7,838 nt of DNA. Source: an uncultured Clostridia bacterium. Its GTDB lineage: Bacteria; Bacillota; Clostridia; TANB77; CAG-508. The notes beneath the pieces are model-generated. The model made no database searches and was not told the origin of the DNA. It was given only the letters and a program-made list of their open reading frames with translations. Position 1 is the stretch's first letter, and every line of letters starts with the position of its first letter. Positions 5,317-7,838 of this stretch are shown here, piece after piece. The stretch is from assembly GCA_934169535.1 (NCBI GenBank), contig CAKPOC010000048.1:1-7838 (forward strand). Direction: 5' to 3'. Made by a program: the position numbers and the translations under genes.

Positions 5317-6235
5317 ATTGTTCTTCTTCAATTATTTCCTTTACATCACTCATATTATTTTTCCAACTTTGTATTTCCTTAATTAATATGATTATGCTTT
5401 TTACAAAATAATATAAAATTGTAATTCCTGATATTGTTCCTATTACAAACTTGAACATATCATAATGCAAAATATATACGTAAATAGATATTAATGTTAT
5501 AATTCCTATTACTAGTGTTTCTATTCCAAATATTGCAAGGCTTCCACTGTCTTTATTATAAGCTTTTTCAAATATTATAATTGTTATTGCTAAAATTACT
5601 AAGCTAAAAACTTTTAAGTCACTTTCAAACATTGCCTTTTCCACATTTAGGCTCCCAAAATTTATTAGTATTAAATAGATAGTTGCAACTATTGCCCACA
5701 TTATATTAACAAATATTTTTTTGTTTATTTTTGACTTTCTTTCTGCTGGCATTTTTCTTGCTTTTTCTAGCTTCTCTGCCATCTCTTCTTCATTTACTTT
5801 TTGTTTTTCTTTTTTCTTTTGCTCAATTTTATTTATTTCTTCTGCTTCTTGCTTTTCTTCTTCTTTTTGAATTTCATCTATTTTTTTTATTTTATTTATG
5901 CTTTTTAGTTGTTCTTTAATTATTGAATTTACTTTTTCATCTCTCTTTTTAGATTTTTTAGTGTCTTCTGCTTTATTTATTTTTTTCTCATCTTTTTTTG
6001 TAGTTTTTGTTGCTGTCTTTTTTGTTATTTCTTTATTTTCTGCTTTTTTTACTGTAGATTTTTTAGCTGAAGTTTTCTTACTTGCAGATTTTTTTGCTGT
6101 CGTTTTTTTAATTGCATTCTTTCCTGTTGCTGATTTTTTTGCTGTTGTTTTTTCGGCCGAAGCTTTACTTTTTTCTGTTCTTTTAACTGGGGCTTTTTTA
6201 GTTTTGCTTAAGTTTTCTTCTATTTCTTTTGCCAT
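5315..6235 (-). CDS. Membrane protein with histone H1-like Lys/Ala-rich N-terminus
   Basis: A 306-residue protein with three parts. Residues 12-100 are extremely basic and low in complexity, rich in K, A, T and S, with repeats such as TTAKKSA, SAKKS and TATKTTKK, like the tails of bacterial histone H1-like proteins. Residues 100-165 are charged, K/E-rich and likely a coiled coil. Residues 174-193, 208-223, 232-256 and 260-286 look like four membrane segments, followed by an acidic tail. Both ends would be cytoplasmic with four spans. The start is supported by AAAGGAG 8 bases upstream, and the gene lies 17 bases after rsmE, so the two are likely co-transcribed. I do not recognise a named family. 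A membrane-anchored DNA- or RNA-binding protein is an inference from the tail composition; a simple polybasic tail binding acidic lipids or ribosomes would look the same. Confidence 0.88.
   Translation of the reverse strand: MAKEIEENLSKTKKAPVKRTEKSKASAEKTTAKKSATGKNAIKKTTAKKSASKKTSAKKSTVKKAENKEITKKTATKTTKKDEKKINKAEDTKKSKKRDEKVNSIIKEQLKSINKIKKIDEIQKEEEKQEAEEINKIEQKKKEKQKVNEEEMAEKLEKARKMPAERKSKINKKIFVNIMWAIVATIYLILINFGSLNVEKAMFESDLKVFSLVILAITIIIFEKAYNKDSGSLAIFGIETLVIGIITLISIYVYILHYDMFKFVIGTISGITILYYFVKSIIILIKEIQSWKNNMSDVKEIIEEEQ
5990..6199 (-). repeat. Low-complexity Lys/Ala/Thr/Ser coding repeat
   Basis: Encodes residues about 13-82 of the membrane protein. Short degenerate units of the form T/S-A-K-K-S/T recur irregularly. 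The codons differ between units, so the repetition is mainly at protein level and not a recent DNA tandem duplication. Confidence 0.7.
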
Positions 6236-6252
6236 AAGTTAATCTCCTTTAT

Positions 6253-6996
6253 TTATTTTTCTAGATCGTATAAAATATTGCTTGTCATTACAAATCCTGC
6301 TGTTTCAGTTCTTAAAATTCTTTTTCCAAGACTTACAAATTTAGCATTTTTTTCTTTTAATATATTTATTTCCTCAGGGGAAATTCCTCCCTCTGGTCCT
6401 ATCACAATTGCAAGATTATATTTTTCTTTATTTAAATTCTTTAATTTTTGTATTTCGTCTTTTAATTTATTTTCTTTTTCTTGCTCATATGCCACAATTA
6501 CTAAGTCATAATTAGCTACATCTATTTGATCTATTTTTGTTATACTTGCTACTTCTGGGATTATATCTCTGCCAGATTGTTTAGCAGCAACTTCTGAAAT
6601 TTTATTCCACCTTAGCAATTTCTTTGCCATATCTTTAGAATTTAATTTTACTACTGTCCTTTCCATTGCTACTGGAACAATTTTTTTAGCGCCAAGTTCT
6701 GTATTTTTTTGAATAATTAATTCCATCTTTTCAAATTTAGGAATTCCTTGAAATATTGTAATGTCTACATTTGATTCTGTTGTTTCTTCTATTTTTTGCA
6801 TTATTTTGCACTCTATTTCATCTTTATTTATCTGAATAATTTCCACTTTATAATTATCTCCAGATGGAATAACTCCAACTTGCAAGGTGTCTCCAATTTT
6901 CATTCTTAATACATTTCTAATATGATTTACATCTTCGTTTTGTATTTTTAATATATTATTATTTATTTGTTCTTCATCTATAAAAAATTTTGGCAT
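6253..6996 (-). CDS. rsmE: 16S rRNA (uracil1498-N3)-methyltransferase RsmE
   Basis: Methylates N3 of U1498 in 16S rRNA of the 30S subunit using S-adenosylmethionine. The 247 residues match the family length. An N-terminal PUA-like RNA-binding domain has the H-I-R-N-V-L-R-M-K-x-G-D motif (25-36). The SPOUT methyltransferase domain follows, with P-K-F-E-K-M-E-L-I-I-Q-K-N-T-E-L-G (86-102), E-R-T-V-V (112-116), W-x-K-I-x-x-E-A-A-K-Q-S-G-R-like (130-143), the knot signature I-G-P-E-G-G-I-S (199-206) and L-G-K-R-I-L-R-T-E-T-A (223-233). The last two form the SAM-binding trefoil knot. The ATG has AAAGAGG only 5 bases upstream. The usual partner prmA is not next to it; instead rsmE opens a two-gene unit with the H1-like membrane protein. 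Confidence 0.96.
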   Translation of the reverse strand: MPKFFIDEEQINNNILKIQNEDVNHIRNVLRMKIGDTLQVGVIPSGDNYKVEIIQINKDEIECKIMQKIEETTESNVDITIFQGIPKFEKMELIIQKNTELGAKKIVPVAMERTVVKLNSKDMAKKLLRWNKISEVAAKQSGRDIIPEVASITKIDQIDVANYDLVIVAYEQEKENKLKDEIQKLKNLNKEKYNLAIVIGPEGGISPEEINILKEKNAKFVSLGKRILRTETAGFVMTSNILYDLEK

Positions 6997-7031
6997 TTTT
7001 TCCTCTTTCTGTTTGCATTTTTATCACTAAT

Positions 7032-7037
7032 ATTGTA
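7032..7037 (-). promoter_or_regulatory. Candidate -10 element for rsmE
   Basis: The minus-strand hexamer TACAAT (five of six) lies 36 bases from the rsmE start. Seventeen bases upstream there is only a T-run (complement of 7055-7060), so the -35 is poor. Support is weak. Confidence 0.35.
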
Positions 7038-7057
7038 CATTATTTTTTATGAAAAAA

Positions 7058-7093
7058 AAAGTATTTTTTTAATTTTATATAAAAAAATACTTT
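7058..7093 (-). terminator. Perfect 13-bp AT-only hairpin with T-run upstream of rsmE
   Basis: Arms 7058-7070 and 7081-7093 are perfect 13-bp complements around a 10-base loop. On the minus strand a run of nine Ts overlaps and follows the 3' arm (complement of 7052-7060), giving a terminator-like shape despite few G-C pairs. There is no minus-strand gene behind it, only the divergent lipoprotein gene, so it may block antisense transcription into rsmE or be a regulatory structure. Confidence 0.5.
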
Positions 7094-7136
7094 AAGCTAA
7101 CCAATCATATGATAGAAATAAACTTATATAATATCA

Positions 7137-7165
7137 TTGTATAATTAACATAAATATGGTAAAAT
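7137..7165 (+). promoter_or_regulatory. Promoter of the DUF5052 lipoprotein gene
   Basis: TTGTAT (7137-7142, four of six), 17 bases, then TAAAAT (7160-7165, five of six) preceded by TGG as an extended -10. The predicted start near 7172 gives an 80-base leader. A 10-bp palindrome, ATCATATGAT (7104-7113), lies upstream and could be a regulator site. Confidence 0.6.
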
Positions 7166-7173
7166 GAATATAG

Positions 7174-7220
7174 TTGGCTTTTGGCCAATGATTTACATAA
7201 CCTATTTGTCGGAATAGGTT
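7174..7220 (+). other. Two hairpins in the lipoprotein mRNA leader
   Basis: TTGGC (7174-7178) pairs with GCCAA (7184-7188) around 5 bases. AACCTATT (7199-7206) pairs perfectly with AATAGGTT (7213-7220) around the 6-base loop TGTCGG. There is no terminator-type T-run, and the ribosome binding site AAAGGGG (7238-7244) is left free. They could stabilise the 5' end of the mRNA or form a small sensor; no known riboswitch family was recognised. Confidence 0.45.
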
Positions 7221-7251
7221 GGAATTTCTATTTAATTAAAGGGGATTTTTT

Positions 7252-7838
7252 ATGACTAAAAAAAATTTTTGTGCACTTTTATTAATCACATCGCTTATGT
7301 TTTCTTTAAATGGCTGTTCATTATTTGATCACACCGTTAATGAACTTCGGGGTGACATAACAGGTAATACCTATACAATTGATACTTTTGACAATTTCGG
7401 GAAAAATGTAATGACAACTCGTGGTCAAAAAATTAATGTTACAGGAAACATTGTATACGAGCAATCTTATTCATCAGATGGCGGCTGGGATATAGCAGAA
7501 TCTTTAAGTTCCATTATTACCATCAACATTGATGGTAACCAAATTATCTCTTGTGGTGATACAATGATTTTTTATGAAGACGGTTTAGTTCCAGACGTTA
7601 ATTTTGAAGAAGAAGACATAAACTCTACTGCCGATGGAATTCTTGATAACACAATCGTTTCTGGATTAATAAATAAATATAAAAATTATTTTGGAAAACC
7701 TGTTGTAGTTGTTATCAAGTCACAAACTGGCTACCCATTATATGCCTTTTCAGGGAATAAAGTATATTGGGAAGTTCCAGATGATCTCCCAAAATTCACA
7801 AAATTGACAGTGGATGGAAAACAGCTCTATATACACAG
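7252..7838 (+). CDS. DUF5052 family lipoprotein (3' end outside window)
   Basis: Open from ATG 7252 to the window end, 195 complete codons. The N-terminus is a lipoprotein signal peptide: basic T-K-K-N, a hydrophobic core, and the lipobox L-N-G-C with the lipidated Cys at residue 22. Lipidation by Lgt and cleavage by LspA at this site would leave the protein on the outer face of the membrane. The mature part matches the DUF5052 pattern (PF16475): N-E-L-R-G-D-I-x-G-N-x-Y-x-I-D-T-F-D-N-F-G, later I-x-G-x-L-I-N-K-Y-like and F-G-K-P-V-V-V-V-I-K-S-Q-T-G-Y-P-L-Y-A-F-S-G-N-K-V-Y-W-E-V-P-D-D-L-P-K. The function of the family is unknown. The start is supported by AAAGGGG 7 bases upstream. It is divergent from rsmE and has its own promoter. 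The family call comes from recalled motifs and was not checked by a search. Confidence 0.88.
   Translation, partial: MTKKNFCALLLITSLMFSLNGCSLFDHTVNELRGDITGNTYTIDTFDNFGKNVMTTRGQKINVTGNIVYEQSYSSDGGWDIAESLSSIITINIDGNQIISCGDTMIFYEDGLVPDVNFEEEDINSTADGILDNTIVSGLINKYKNYFGKPVVVVIKSQTGYPLYAFSGNKVYWEVPDDLPKFTKLTVDGKQLYIH

Noticed and set aside
5990..6199. CRISPR or DNA tandem repeat
   Set aside because: The units are degenerate and in frame with a coding region. There are no spacers and no constant repeat length.
5731..6242. Plus-strand hydrophobic frames opposite the Lys-rich region
   Set aside because: Antisense of Lys and Glu codons gives Phe and Leu runs. The minus-strand gene has a ribosome binding site and a coherent domain layout.

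Overview
The window is very AT-rich (about 30% GC by eye, not counted). Its genes are typical of low-GC Firmicutes: a Firmicute-style PgsA start, an NAD-dependent ligase, AGGAGG-type ribosome binding sites, TTGACA/TATAAT promoters, and DUF4116 and DUF5052 proteins. An AT-rich, probably gut-associated and possibly uncultured member of the Clostridia is the best guess. No mobile element, CRISPR array, tRNA or rRNA was seen.

Layout. Positions 1-66 may hold the last codons of a plus-strand gene. It converges on a minus-strand operon read from 3316 down to 119: pgsA (phosphatidylglycerophosphate synthase), ligA (NAD-dependent DNA ligase) and a DUF4116 repeat protein. That operon has its own candidate promoter (3369-3397) and ends at a hairpin terminator (72-120). 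Upstream of it lies a second minus-strand operon, rpoZ-gmk (4251 down to 3494), with a 7-base overlap. It starts at a clear promoter (4285-4313) and ends in an elaborate hairpin (3413-3495).

Divergent from rpoZ is a perfect consensus sigma-A promoter (4342-4370) with no gene directly behind it. The roughly 210 bases that follow fold into several long helices and end in a strong intrinsic terminator (4562-4590). I read this as an unassigned structured small RNA, the best candidate here for something undescribed. A second promoter just after it (4592-4621) serves an unrecognised acidic protein (4732-5262).

That gene converges, through a two-way terminator (5285-5316), on a minus-strand pair: rsmE (16S rRNA methyltransferase, 6996-6253) followed by an unusual membrane protein with a histone H1-like Lys/Ala tail (6235-5315). 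Divergent from rsmE, with its own promoter and structured leader, is a DUF5052 lipoprotein (from 7252) that runs off the window end.

The core genes cover transcription (omega), guanine nucleotide supply (Gmk), membrane lipid synthesis (PgsA), DNA joining (LigA) and ribosome modification (RsmE). Two things stand out besides the small RNA. Two intergenic hairpins (77-112 and 3437-3471) are related copies with a compensatory base-pair change. A hairpin also separates the pgsA ribosome binding site from its start codon.
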